A stretch of 55,876 nt of DNA. Origin: Paracoccus onubensis. Lineage in GTDB: Bacteria; Pseudomonadota; Alphaproteobacteria; Rhodobacterales; Rhodobacteraceae. Numbering within the stretch: the first letter of the stretch is position 1; the number at the start of each line of letters is the position of its first letter. The DNA lies in assembly GCF_003591515.1 (NCBI RefSeq), contig NZ_QZCG01000021.1:1-55876 (forward strand), read 5' to 3'. Positions 35,115-43,636 of this stretch are shown here, in pieces. The notes under the pieces are model-generated. The model searched no databases and was not told where the DNA came from. It saw only the letters and a list, made by a program, of their open reading frames with translations. The position numbers were made by a program, and so were the translations under genes.

Positions 35115-36275
35115 TTAAAGCCGGTTGGGTTGGTTTTCATGTGCGGCATGAGGTGAAGCGGCGCAACCCGCACGGAACAGGCCAGCCAACAGTGTGAACG
35201 TGGCGAAAACCAGCACCGCCGGTCCGGCCCCGAAACTGGTGAGAAGCAGGCCGAATACGGGTGCGCCGGCGGTTTGCCCCACCGCGATCGTAAGGAAGCC
35301 GATCATCAGCCCGGTCGCGGGGCGGTCATGCAAAACACGTAGACCCCAGATGAGATAGACCCCTGTGAGCATCACATAGGCTCCTCCGAAGACAGCGCCC
35401 CCGATCAGGACAAGTGTGGGCGTCGCAAGCGTGGAGTCGAGAATGAGAATGCTGACGGCCATCAGCACCAGAAAGATACAGTGAACGAAGTTCAGCCCGA
35501 AACGGGCGACCAGCTTTCCCGCCCAAGCTCCGGCGATCCCACCGGTGCCAACGCAAATCCAGAGAAAACCCAGTCCCGTCACATCCCATCCCAGGCGCTC
35601 CGACACGAGTTGTCCACCGAAGGTCCACCATGCCGTGCTCGCGGCGCCCATCAGGAACGCCGCAGTAATCAAGCGGAGCATGGGCGTATTCAAGGGCGGG
35701 AGTCCGGCCGGTTTTCCGCTACCGCGTGCAGCGGGCAGCGAGATCGCGGCGGCAAGCGCCAAAATCGCAGCGACGGCAGCGAATGCTGCGAAGGCGAGCC
35801 GCCATTGCCCTGCCATTCCGAGTGCGACCGGGCCGGACAGGGCCACACCCGCGCTCGTTCCCGCATTGATTACCGTATTCGTTCCGTCCTGTCGCACGGG
35901 TCGCACGCCGGCGGCCACAGCCGCAGCCATAGGCGGAGAGGCCAGTCCCGTGCTTAACCCCGCCACAATCACCGCAGCCGCTAAAATAACGGGCGTGGGG
36001 GCCAGCGCGATGCCCACCATGCCCAAGCCCGCAACAAGGGCTGCACTGACCGCAACAGCTTTTGCGCCGATCCGCTCAGTCAGTGCGGCCGAGGCGACGA
36101 TTGCGGCGCAGTATCCCGCGAAGGCGCCACCGGAGATCATCCCGCTCAAGGTTGGGCCGAGGCCGAGGTCGTCATCGATCGACGGCAGGAAAAGCCCAAA
36201 GGCAAAGCGGGCGAAACCGTAGCAGACGGCAATCAACCCGAAGCCCACCGCGCCGATTCTGACAGCCGGGCTCAC
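35115..36275 (-). CDS. MFS transporter (YbfB/YjiJ-like)
   Basis: A 387-residue, 12-segment major facilitator. N-terminal segments include ICYGFARFAFGLFLPSIDDD-like sequence after IGAVGFGLIAV, typical of the YbfB group, followed by ERIGAKAVAVSAALV. The start is GTG at 36275, overlapping the TGA of the upstream TetR gene as GTGA; the longer in-frame start lies inside that gene. The TetR and exporter are thus coupled and probably controlled by the palindrome at 36825. The cargo is unknown. Confidence 0.88.
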   Translation of the reverse strand: MSPAVRIGAVGFGLIAVCYGFARFAFGLFLPSIDDDLGLGPTLSGMISGGAFAGYCAAIVASAALTERIGAKAVAVSAALVAGLGMVGIALAPTPVILAAAVIVAGLSTGLASPPMAAAVAAGVRPVRQDGTNTVINAGTSAGVALSGPVALGMAGQWRLAFAAFAAVAAILALAAAISLPAARGSGKPAGLPPLNTPMLRLITAAFLMGAASTAWWTFGGQLVSERLGWDVTGLGFLWICVGTGGIAGAWAGKLVARFGLNFVHCIFLVLMAVSILILDSTLATPTLVLIGGAVFGGAYVMLTGVYLIWGLRVLHDRPATGLMIGFLTIAVGQTAGAPVFGLLLTSFGAGPAVLVFATFTLLAGLFRAGCAASPHAAHENQPNRL

Positions 36276-36808
36276 GACCGTGCTCGTGCAACCAGGATCG
36301 CTGCTGCGCTGCGCGCAGCCGTGAGAGCGTCCAGCCCCCTGTAGATCGCCGCATGAATTGCCCCCTCGCACAGGACCAGCACCTGATTGGCCAGAACCGG
36401 GTTCTCCTGCCCGAGATCTGTCGCGACGATTTCCTGCACGCGTGTGGCAAATGCGGTCTTATGCGCCTTTATCGCCTCGGATATCTCCGGCGTGCTGCCG
36501 CCTGTTTCACCCTGAACGCGCAAAAACAGACAGCCGCGTTGCCCCTCTACCTGAAGCCATTCCTCCAGTGCGGCAAATAGCGCATCCACGCTTTCCACCT
36601 CGATCCGGTGCATGAAGCGCTGGCCCCGGTGTGCAAGCACCGCCGCCATGAGTTGGGTTTTGCTGCCAGCATGCTTGTAAAGCGTTCTGCTCGACATGTC
36701 GGCGGCTTCGGTCAGCCGATCCATCCCGGTTGCTATGTAGCCATGCCGGTCAAACAGCTCTTCAGCGGTAGCAATCAGTCGAGATGTCTTGTCGATATCG
36801 TGTATCAT
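36272..36808 (-). CDS. TetR-family regulator of the MFS gene
   Basis: A 178-residue TetR regulator. It starts MIHDIDKTSRLIATAEELFD and has the TetR HTH GYIATGMDRLTEAADMSSRT followed by LYKHAGSKTQLM. The C-terminal ligand domain is short but complete for the YbiH/AcrR-like groups. Met 36808 is the canonical start; the longer frame covers the promoter. A perfect 10-bp-arm palindrome is centred 28 bases upstream, consistent with autorepression. Its gene overlaps the exporter by four bases. Confidence 0.9.
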   Translation of the reverse strand: MIHDIDKTSRLIATAEELFDRHGYIATGMDRLTEAADMSSRTLYKHAGSKTQLMAAVLAHRGQRFMHRIEVESVDALFAALEEWLQVEGQRGCLFLRVQGETGGSTPEISEAIKAHKTAFATRVQEIVATDLGQENPVLANQVLVLCEGAIHAAIYRGLDALTAARSAAAILVARARS

Positions 36809-36824
36809 TTCAGGATTCACGCAA

Positions 36825-36846
36825 ATGTAAAACGTTCGTTTTACAT
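36825..36846. promoter_or_regulatory. TetR operator palindrome
   Basis: Perfect inverted repeat: ATGTAAAACG, two bases (TT), then CGTTTTACAT. It is 16 bases from the TetR start codon and lies in an AT-rich promoter stretch. Size and position fit a TetR-dimer operator controlling the TetR-MFS operon. Confidence 0.8.
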
Positions 36847-36976
36847 ATATATGTGCGTAGAAAAAATGCAACCAGATCTGCTCAATCTGAATGGTACCAA
36901 TGGGTAGGTCGCCGGTATTATAGTGTTTTGCCGGGTCTTTCTGCCCCGGCAAATTGCTTGATAATATGCCTTGCGA

Positions 36977-37378
36977 TTACGCCAGAATTGCAGTGACGCG
37001 AATTTCAATACGCATGGTGGGCAGGCCGAGGGCTTCGACCCCGGTCTGGGTCCAGATCGGAGCGCGGTCCGGCATATGGTAACGGTACAGGCGCGTGATG
37101 GTTTCGTTGACCACAGCCGGGAAGCCGCCAACGTGATAGGAATTGACGTGAACGACATCCTTCCAGCTTGCGCCGGCCGTGGCCAGCGTACGCTCAACAT
37201 TCTCGAAGGCCTGTTTGATTTCTGCCTCAATGGAATCCGGGATTTCGAGATCGTCATTCCATCCGCCCTGGCCGGATATCTCGATGCGATCACCAATTTT
37301 GAGTGCCTGCGAATAATGCAAGAGGTCGTACAATTTCGGCCCGTATCCGGGAGTTACGAAGAGTTCAGGTTTTGACAT
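36977..37378 (-). CDS. RidA-family (YjgF/YER057c/UK114) protein
   Basis: A 133-residue Rid-family protein starting MSKPELFVTPGYGPKLYDLL. It has the family barrel and the conserved segments RIEISGQGGWNDD, QAFENVERTLATAGASWKDV and the C-terminal PTMRIEIRVTAI. Archetypal RidA uses an Arg to deaminate reactive imines/enamines; here Arg in MRIEIRVTA sits near that place. The long frame to 37552 is rejected because Met 37378 matches the family. Three copies of a CATACG palindrome lie just upstream. Confidence 0.9.
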   Translation of the reverse strand: MSKPELFVTPGYGPKLYDLLHYSQALKIGDRIEISGQGGWNDDLEIPDSIEAEIKQAFENVERTLATAGASWKDVVHVNSYHVGGFPAVVNETITRLYRYHMPDRAPIWTQTGVEALGLPTMRIEIRVTAILA

Positions 37379-37413
37379 GATTCGGTCCTGTGAGTTGGAG
37401 TTGACATTATTAG

Positions 37414-37477
37414 CGTACGCTCCGTATGTTAAATATTCGCATACGTGGCGTATGTCAATTAACATACGCTCCGTATG
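37414..37477. promoter_or_regulatory. triple TetR-type operator before the RidA gene
   Basis: Three copies of a 15-base palindrome CATACG-NNN-CGTATG: 37414-37428 (first arm CGTACG), 37440-37454 (perfect) and 37463-37477 (perfect). They lie 36-99 bases from the RidA start. The same sequence occurs once before the TetR gene at 37664-38290, which ties the two genes together. Confidence 0.8.
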
Positions 37478-37663
37478 CAAAATGAGTCGATATAGCCACC
37501 TCACGAATGGATGGAAGAGAGAAACTTGCCCGGGTTTACGCCTTCGGAACATTCAATTCGGGCAACGCGCTCACCATCCTCCTCGGACGAAACGCAGGCA
37601 GCGTGCCAAGCGTATGAATTGGCGGGGTGCGGGCCCGTTCACCCGTACCGTTCAGGCGAGTGG

Positions 37664-38290
37664 CTAGGGATGAGAAGTCTTGCCGTCGTGCTGGGGAAGC
37701 GTCGTCGATAACCCCCCGGAGGCAAGGCATTCAAATGCAGAGACCGCTTTCGGCAGGGTCGACTGCGGCTCGGTGCTGGCGGCCACCCAAAGCGCCGCGT
37801 TGAGCGCCATACCATTGAGAAGACGTGCCAGTGCCTCGATATCCACCGGCTTGATCTGTCCTTCCTGCGCCAGGCGCTCAAGCGTTGATATGGTCGCCTG
37901 AAGGCAGCGCCCCTGGCTTGGCCATTGGGATGGATCGCCGAGAACTGACGGGCCATCCAACAGCACGATGCGTTGCACTTCCGGTTGCAGCGCCATCTCG
38001 ATATACGCGGCACCTTCGGCCATCAGACCGTCCCATCCACCTCCCGCCTTGAGACCGGCCGCTTTTGCTTTCTCTGCCATCGCGGTGTCGATCTGATCTA
38101 CGACCGCTGCAAGCAATCCCCGCTTGTCGCCGAAATTGTGATAAAGAGCGCCGCGAGTGAGTCCAACCTCGGCGGTCAGATCATCCATGGACGCTGAGGC
38201 ATAGCCTTTTTCCGCAAATGCCTTGCGACCGGCGCGGATCAGCTTCGCGCGTGTTTCCTCCACCATCTCCGCCCGTGTCTTCGCCGGCAT
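37664..38290 (-). CDS. TetR-family regulator, likely repressor of the RidA gene
   Basis: A 208-residue TetR regulator starting MPAKTRAEMVEETRAKLIRA, with HTH YASASMDDLTAEVGLTRGAL followed by YHNFGDKRGLL. The C-terminal domain resembles the AcrR/TetR_C group that senses small molecules. Met 38290 has AAGGAAAAGAA upstream. One CATACG palindrome lies 56 bases upstream of its start and three lie before the RidA gene on the same strand, so it most likely represses itself and RidA. Confidence 0.92.
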   Translation of the reverse strand: MPAKTRAEMVEETRAKLIRAGRKAFAEKGYASASMDDLTAEVGLTRGALYHNFGDKRGLLAAVVDQIDTAMAEKAKAAGLKAGGGWDGLMAEGAAYIEMALQPEVQRIVLLDGPSVLGDPSQWPSQGRCLQATISTLERLAQEGQIKPVDIEALARLLNGMALNAALWVAASTEPQSTLPKAVSAFECLASGGLSTTLPQHDGKTSHP

Positions 38291-38345
38291 TCTTTTCCTT
38301 CTCCATGAAGCCCTGCATTGCATGGCAAGCCGAATACGCCATAGG

Positions 38346-38360
38346 CATACGCAGCGTATA
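38346..38360. promoter_or_regulatory. TetR-type operator before the TetR gene
   Basis: CATACG, CAG, CGTATA: one mismatch from the palindrome found three times before the RidA gene. Its position upstream of the TetR start codon indicates autoregulation. Confidence 0.7.
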
Positions 38361-38778
38361 TGAGCGGCCTGATGAAATCCAGACCTGGTCAAGGGAGTAG
38401 GGCTTGCGGGCACACAGGTATCGCAAATTCCCGCGAACGATAGGCCTCTGTTTCCCTGCAACCAAGCCGGCTGCAGATTCTCAAGACTCACTGCACCCGA
38501 TCACAATAAAGGGGCGCTATACTGTGTCAGTTTTTCAATCGGCCACGCTCCTCGGTTGCTTCCTTCGTGGCATACCACCTCCGATCTGGCTCAAAGGTTG
38601 ACAGACTACGGTGACGACACAAGCGATAACCAGCCGTGCCAACGTTGCTGGGAGCTGCCCAGGATTGGCAAAACCCGCATCGAGCCTATCGATCAGTACC
38701 AGGCTCTGGGCGGCGTCGAGGAACTCGCAGCGATGGAACTGGCAGATCAGGACCTCATTCACCTCGCCGCTCCATTGT
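38361..38778. other. intergenic, no gene recognised
   Basis: About 420 bases between the TetR operator and the HxlR stop. A minus-strand frame (38535-38897) overlaps the HxlR gene and reads VNEVLICQFHRCEFLDAAQS, but I cannot match it to any family and it lacks a proper start. Confidence 0.4.
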
Positions 38779-39165
38779 TCAAACCGCGGCCCGATCTTCG
38801 CGCGCATCATAGCTGCGCTGGCAGTTTTGAATCGCATCGATGTTCTCGACAGTCCAGTCGAACAGGATCGAGAACGGCTCTTGCAGCGATCGCCCAAGCG
38901 GCGTCAGCGCATACTCAACGCCGAGCACGCGCCCATCCAGAACCCTGCGCGTCACCATGCCGTTGCGCTCAAGCTTGCGCAGCGTCTGGGTCAGCACGCG
39001 TTGGGTGACGCCATCGAGGCGGCGCTTGATCGCATTGAAGCGTTGGGGCTCGCTGAGCACCGCAAGCACCATCATGGACCACTTGTCGGCAATCTGATCG
39101 AGGATCACTCGGCTTGGACAGTCGGCACGGTAGATCGGGTCATTTTCTCTTGTTGGTTCATCCAT
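38779..39165 (-). CDS. HxlR-family regulator
   Basis: A 128-residue winged-helix regulator of the HxlR/MarR-like family. It shows the conserved Cys16 (RADCPSRVILDQIADKWSMM), RFNAIKRRLDGVTQRVLTQT and YALTPLGRSL. Many HxlR proteins sense reactive species through that cysteine. It is divergent from the enoyl-CoA hydratase-like gene with 125 bases between the starts and an inverted repeat in between (39214-39232). ATG 39165 is the usual family start. Confidence 0.92.
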   Translation of the reverse strand: MDEPTRENDPIYRADCPSRVILDQIADKWSMMVLAVLSEPQRFNAIKRRLDGVTQRVLTQTLRKLERNGMVTRRVLDGRVLGVEYALTPLGRSLQEPFSILFDWTVENIDAIQNCQRSYDAREDRAAV

Positions 39166-39213
39166 CGGTATCCTCCGGTATCCCTGGGATGCTACAGGTG
39201 CGTAATTGACGCC

Positions 39214-39232
39214 AAGTATCCAATGAATACTT
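39214..39232. promoter_or_regulatory. candidate HxlR operator
   Basis: AAGTAT, seven bases, ATACTT: a perfect six-base inverted repeat in the divergent region between the HxlR and enoyl-CoA hydratase genes, close to a TTGACG possible -35. The repeat is short, so this is only a candidate. Confidence 0.4.
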
Positions 39233-39290
39233 AAGGTCAATGGCGCGAAGCACCAGCGCCAGAGCTTCCCGAAGAACAGAGACTTTACAT

Positions 39291-40124
39291 ATGACCGACA
39301 CAGATTTCAGCCGGCTTCGAATTTCCAAATTGGACGGCATCGCGACGATCACCATCAACAATCCTCCGGTCAACGTTCTCGATGTCCCCTTGATGAGCGA
39401 GATACACTGCTTTCTTCTCTCCGTTCGCGATGATCCCGACACGCGCGTGCTGGTTTTCCAGAGCGCGGATCCGGAGTTCTTCATTGCCCATGTCGACATG
39501 ACATTGATAGACGAACCACATGCCTTCGACGATTTTGTTCGCGAGGCTCCGGAAGGCCTTAACCCGTTCCAGGCGTTCGGCGAACTTCTGCGTGAACAGC
39601 CGCAGGTGACGATCGTCAAGCTCGCCGGGCTGGCGCGAGGCGGCGGAGCGGAGTTCGTCGCGGCGGCCGACATGACATTTGCTGCCGAGGGTCGAGCGGG
39701 ACTTGCCCAATGCGAGGCGTTGATGGGCATCACGCCGGGCGGCGGCGCCACCCAGTATCTGTCATCACGGATGACGCGCGGCCGCGCCCTCGAAGTGATC
39801 CTTGGCGCCGATCTCATCGATGCCACAACGGCGGAACGATATGGATGGATCAACCGGGCAGTGCCAGCCTCGGAGCTTGATGGCTTCGTCGACCGGCTGG
39901 CGCGCAACATTGCAGCGTTGCCCGAAGGCGTCATCGCCGCCGCCAAAAAGGCGGTGCCTCCCATAAACCTGCGGGAAGGCTTTCGCCGTGAGCACGACGC
40001 CTGGGCGGGGCTGTTCGTACGCCCTGCAGCCGAGAAGCTCATCCGGGGTGGGCTTGAGGCAGGTGCACAGACCAAGGAAGGGGAGCGAAATCTGGAATGT
40101 CTCCTCCGCAGCTTGGAGACTTGA
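39291..40124 (+). CDS. enoyl-CoA hydratase/isomerase family protein
   Basis: A 277-residue crotonase-fold protein: ITINNPPVNVLDVPLMSEIH at the start, FFIAHVDMTLI at the first oxyanion strand, GLARGGGAEFVAAADMTFA for the second oxyanion Gly pair, and GITPGGGATQYL. The catalytic Glu pair of true hydratases is not clear, so hydratase activity is uncertain. ATG 39291 is chosen over 39240 because it matches the family start. It is divergent from HxlR, which probably controls it. Confidence 0.9.
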   Translation: MTDTDFSRLRISKLDGIATITINNPPVNVLDVPLMSEIHCFLLSVRDDPDTRVLVFQSADPEFFIAHVDMTLIDEPHAFDDFVREAPEGLNPFQAFGELLREQPQVTIVKLAGLARGGGAEFVAAADMTFAAEGRAGLAQCEALMGITPGGGATQYLSSRMTRGRALEVILGADLIDATTAERYGWINRAVPASELDGFVDRLARNIAALPEGVIAAAKKAVPPINLREGFRREHDAWAGLFVRPAAEKLIRGGLEAGAQTKEGERNLECLLRSLET

Positions 40125-40297
40125 CACTGCGCTGTTGTTTCTTGCCACTGGATTTACGGTGCTGACTGTAAACACTTATATCGGTGGCGGCTTTCCGATC
40201 ACGCTATCTAGCGGATAGAGAAGTGCTGGAATGGGGTGGAAACCTGCCAGGCAACTTTTGGGAATGGTCCTTTCAGGCGCCCTCGTAGCAACCCGGG

Positions 40298-40933
40298 CTA
40301 TTTCGGCTTTGTGACGCCATAACGCAGGCCATCCAGCAGCAGCTTGACCATGCGTTCGATGTGTTCCGCCCCATCGTCCCCGGAAGCCACGGCGAGATTC
40401 CCGATCGCGCGCAGCAGATCATAGGGTGCAATGTCGGCACGGATTTCGCCAGCAGAGACAGCTGCATTCATTAGCATCGACAAGGCGGGCTCGAACCGGC
40501 TTCGGAAATAATCCGGCAAGGTGGCAAATGCCGAATCGCCGGAATGGAGCGCGGCGGCCAACCCCTGCTTGGTGGCCAGGAAGCGCGTGTAGAGCATCAG
40601 CCAGGCCGCCAGTGCCTCAGCAGGAGCCCGCTCGATGGCAAGCGGCCCAGCAGCATGGGCACAGGCATCGACCTCGCGGCGGAACACCGCTGCCACCAGA
40701 TCTGCTCGGGTCGGAAAACGGCGGTAGAGCGTGGCCAGACCAACACCTGCTTGTGAGGCGATCTCCCGGATAGGCGCATCAACCCCCGAACGGGCGAAAA
40801 CGATCTTCGCGGCTTCCAGAACCGCTTCCTCGTTTCTGCGGGCATCGGCGCGCAGTCGCGGTGCGGGCGTCTCGGCATCGCCTTTAGTCTTTGAGGTGAT
40901 CTCGACCGCATTCCTGGATTTGGACAACGCCAA
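40298..40933 (-). CDS. TetR-family regulator of the alpha/beta hydrolase
   Basis: A 211-residue TetR regulator with HTH DAPIREIASQAGVGLATLYR followed by RFPTRADLVAAV and a TetR_C ligand domain (LLRAIGNLAVASGDDGA). ATG 40963 is in frame, but AAGAGGAG lies eight bases before TTG 40933, so TTG is the more likely start; the ATG lies inside the operator. Two CGGATC palindromes lie between it and the divergent hydrolase, which it most likely represses. Confidence 0.9.
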   Translation of the reverse strand: MALSKSRNAVEITSKTKGDAETPAPRLRADARRNEEAVLEAAKIVFARSGVDAPIREIASQAGVGLATLYRRFPTRADLVAAVFRREVDACAHAAGPLAIERAPAEALAAWLMLYTRFLATKQGLAAALHSGDSAFATLPDYFRSRFEPALSMLMNAAVSAGEIRADIAPYDLLRAIGNLAVASGDDGAEHIERMVKLLLDGLRYGVTKPK

Positions 40934-40955
40934 TTTGCTATCTCCTCTTGATAAT

Positions 40956-40998
40956 CGGATCATTGATCCGTATATAGGCGAACCGGATCGATGATCCG
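40956..40998. promoter_or_regulatory. paired TetR operators
   Basis: Two perfect palindromes: CGGATCATTGATCCG (40956-40970) and CGGATCGATGATCCG (40984-40998), 28 bases apart centre to centre, with TATATA between them. They lie between the divergent TetR and hydrolase genes and overlap the upstream ATG of TetR. Confidence 0.85.
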
Positions 40999-41025
40999 AT
41001 TTTTAGTTAGGAGGTTCTCAGCCCC

Positions 41026-41964
41026 ATGTCCAGTGCATTCACTGAAGCCCGCGCACAAGCCGCTGACTTTCCTGCCATTGTCTCCATCGCTCCCATCACC
41101 CTGCCCTCCCCTGGACGGGGCGTTGACTTGCATGTACGGGTTTCTGCGCCGATCATGGGCAACGCACTACCCGTCATCATCTTCTCGCACGGCAACGGAC
41201 AGTCACTTTACGCTTATGGCCCCCTCGCTGATTATTGGGCGGCACACGGCTTTGTCGTGATCCAGCCGACGCATCTGGACTCGCGGATGCTCGGCCTTGC
41301 CCCGGACGATCCTCGTCGCCCGCAGCTCTGGCGCTTTCGCGAGGAAGACCTTGCAGCCGTTCTCGATGGGCTCGATCGCATCGAGAGCGAGGCACCGATG
41401 ATCCGGGGAAGGCTGGATCACTCAAGCATCGCGGTTGCTGGCCATTCATGGGGTGGGCAGGCCGCCGGTACCTTGCTCGGTGCCACCCATCCCGATCCTG
41501 ACAATGGATCGATGGTCAACAGAAAGGATACCCGCATCAAGGCGGGCGTGCTGCTCGCGGCGCCAGGCAGTGGCAACGACTTGACCGAGCATGCAGCCCG
41601 CACCTTCCCGTTCATGTACCCTGACTTCTCAGCCATGGCGGCACCGACCCTGATCATCGTGGGCGATCGTGACATGGGCAGGCTTTCGACGCGTGGCCCG
41701 GGTTGGTGGCGCGATGCCTACGATCTAAGCCCTTCGCCCAAGGCGTTGTTCACAGCCTTTGGTGGCGAGCATGCTCTTGGCGGCATACCCGGCTACGAAG
41801 CGCGCGAGACGACGGATGAACGACCCCAGCGGGTCGCTGCTATCCAACGCCTTTCAACCGCCTTCCTCCGCAGTTCGCTCTACCCCGGCAACCCTGCCTG
41901 GGCGGATGCAGTCGCCACGCTCGCCGCCGACGCCATGCCGGAAGGCAGCGTCGAGACAAAATGA
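41026..41964 (+). CDS. alpha/beta hydrolase, chlorophyllase/PAF-acetylhydrolase-like
   Basis: A 312-residue hydrolase. The oxyanion region is VIIFSHGNGQSLYAY (HGNG 55-58), the nucleophile Ser141 is in AVAGHSWGGQAAG, the acid is probably in LIIVGDRDMG and the His in GGEHALGG. It resembles chlorophyllase-like lipases. No signal peptide; cytosolic. TAGGAGG lies eight bases before the ATG. Expression is probably set by the divergent TetR protein. Confidence 0.9.
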   Translation: MSSAFTEARAQAADFPAIVSIAPITLPSPGRGVDLHVRVSAPIMGNALPVIIFSHGNGQSLYAYGPLADYWAAHGFVVIQPTHLDSRMLGLAPDDPRRPQLWRFREEDLAAVLDGLDRIESEAPMIRGRLDHSSIAVAGHSWGGQAAGTLLGATHPDPDNGSMVNRKDTRIKAGVLLAAPGSGNDLTEHAARTFPFMYPDFSAMAAPTLIIVGDRDMGRLSTRGPGWWRDAYDLSPSPKALFTAFGGEHALGGIPGYEARETTDERPQRVAAIQRLSTAFLRSSLYPGNPAWADAVATLAADAMPEGSVETK

Positions 41965-41984
41965 GCCCTACGCCTGTACCGGCT

Positions 41985-42615
41985 TCTTCCGATACCGGCA
42001 GTTGGCAGCGGCAGGTTTGCCATATCTGCCCGATGCAAGTCAGCGGGTGAGAGGCATGCAGCGGGAGCTGTGCATGTTTGGACGTGCCCCGCGGCTCCAC
42101 GATCACCAGTCGGTCAGTCGCAATGTTGGCGGGACGGAACACCCGGAAATCCTCGTCAATCGCCAGCCTCGAATGCCGCGTGACGATAGCAAGGTCAATT
42201 TCCGACCGCACCAGCATCCGCGCCGCCATATCTTGATTGGCGATCCGAGGCGCGAAATAGACGCCGGGCAGCTTGTGCGAGAGCCATTCCTTGAACTGCG
42301 GAAACACCGCCACGGTGGCGCTATGCGGCCTGACGATGGAAACGCCGCCCTCGTTCGAGCTCCAAGGGGCGGATTGCCCACGAAAAATGTCGATCTCGGA
42401 CAGGATTTGCCGCGCCTTCGGCGCAAAATCCCCGCCCGCTTTGGTCAGGGTAAGGGACGGCTCCGCCGGTCTACCAGCGTTCGGCCAAGGTATTCTTCCA
42501 ACCCACTCAGGGGTTTGCTCAGGTTCGATTGCGTGGTGTTTCGCTGATCGGCGGCCATCGTGAGGTTCAGCGTTTCCGCCACGCATAGAAAATCCCGCAA
42601 CTGTTCGATGTTCAT
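41985..42615 (-). pseudogene. LysR-family regulator, frameshifted and truncated
   Basis: The start MNIEQLRDFLCVAETLNLTM and HTH region are in one frame, ending LGRTLVDRRSRPLP-stop at 42445. The continuation SLTLTKAGGDFAPKARQILS, then RPHSATVAVFPQFKEW and IDLAIVTRHSRLAIDEDFRV, is in another frame. One missing C in the CCC run at about 42454-42456 would restore RPLTLTKAG. The effector domain also ends early, before the hydrolase 3' end. It lies immediately downstream of the beta-lactamase gene on the same strand, so it might once have been its regulator. Confidence 0.8.
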
Positions 42616-42681
42616 GCGCACACAACCGCCGTTTGCCTTGAAAACAAAGATCACCCGCGGGGAGCGCCCGTCAAGGCAACT

Positions 42682-43479
42682 TCAATTCAGGGCGCCCCTA
42701 GCCCTGAACAGAGCTTCCAGCAGACCAGCGCGGGCTATCATCGCTGGCGTTGTTTCAGGACGTTCACTGAAACGGACCAGCCGCGCGAAGACCACCTTGC
42801 GCTCATCCTTTTCTGCCCATCCGACATACCAACCAAAGGGCTGACCTTTCAGTAACTCCCCGTCCTCGCCAAACGGCATCCCCGCCCCCGTCTTGCCGTA
42901 GATGCGCCAGCCTCCCGGCTGCTCATCAAACACCAGCAGCTTCTTCGTCTGCTCGACTGCGGAAGGATCAATTGGTAGCTCTCCGTCGATCATGCGCCTC
43001 AGGAAAGCTACCTGCTCTGCCGGGGAAATCTGCAAGGACGAACTCAGCCAGGCATTGGTCAGCCCATTCGCCTTGCCCTTGTCGCCCGAAACGTCCTGGT
43101 TACCGTAGTCGAAAGCATCGACATAGGCCGCGAACCGTTCGGTGCCGAGCCTCTCGGTAGCTCGCTGCGAGAACCAAACCACTGAATCCCGCATCCAGCT
43201 TGCGGGTGTGGTGGCCTGCCGCCATTTCGGATTCCAGTCCGCATAGCCCTCTTTGAAAGGCCATTCTGGCTTGTCCGGCGCGACGAAGATCCCGCTGTCG
43301 AAGGCCATGAGGCTGATCGCAATTTTGAATGTCGAAGCCGCCGAAATCCGCTCGTCGCAGCTCCCATTGTGCACCAAGGGGACACTCGATCCTGCCTCCA
43401 CGGCTACGGTGCAGACCACGCGCTCTTTCGCAGCAGCAGGAAGCGCCAGGGATAGCGTAATATCGAGTGAAAGGTCCAA
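42682..43479 (-). CDS. class D (OXA-type) beta-lactamase
   Basis: 265 residues with the class D motifs in order: Ser-Thr-Phe-Lys at 49-52 (ASTFKIAISLMAF), Ser-Val-Val at 99-101, Tyr-Gly-Asn at 125-127 (FDYGNQD), and Lys-Thr-Gly at 196-198 (YGKTGAG). It should be a periplasmic serine beta-lactamase. The start is unclear: TTG 43479 with GGAAG five bases upstream is in frame but gives a leader without basic residues, while ATG 43484 is out of frame and would give a better leader (MTWTFHSIL) if one base were added. A broken LysR gene follows. Confidence 0.85.
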   Translation of the reverse strand: MDLSLDITLSLALPAAAKERVVCTVAVEAGSSVPLVHNGSCDERISAASTFKIAISLMAFDSGIFVAPDKPEWPFKEGYADWNPKWRQATTPASWMRDSVVWFSQRATERLGTERFAAYVDAFDYGNQDVSGDKGKANGLTNAWLSSSLQISPAEQVAFLRRMIDGELPIDPSAVEQTKKLLVFDEQPGGWRIYGKTGAGMPFGEDGELLKGQPFGWYVGWAEKDERKVVFARLVRFSERPETTPAMIARAGLLEALFRARGALN

Positions 43480-43636
43480 GTCATCTTCCGACTGTTTCCG
43501 CAGTAGTTTGGAATGATTGAGGCGAGGCCCTAATGTCGTCTTCGGGCTCGGACCGGTTATTGCACCCGCCCATCGTGAAATGCGAAACGAAACGACCATC
43601 GGTTGTAGTGGAGTCGCTTCGTCTTGGTGAAGGGAC

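Noticed and set aside
38535..38897. Minus-strand frame overlapping the HxlR gene (VNEVLICQFHRCEFLDAAQS)
   Set aside because: Begins inside HxlR in another frame, lacks a start signal, and matches no family I know.
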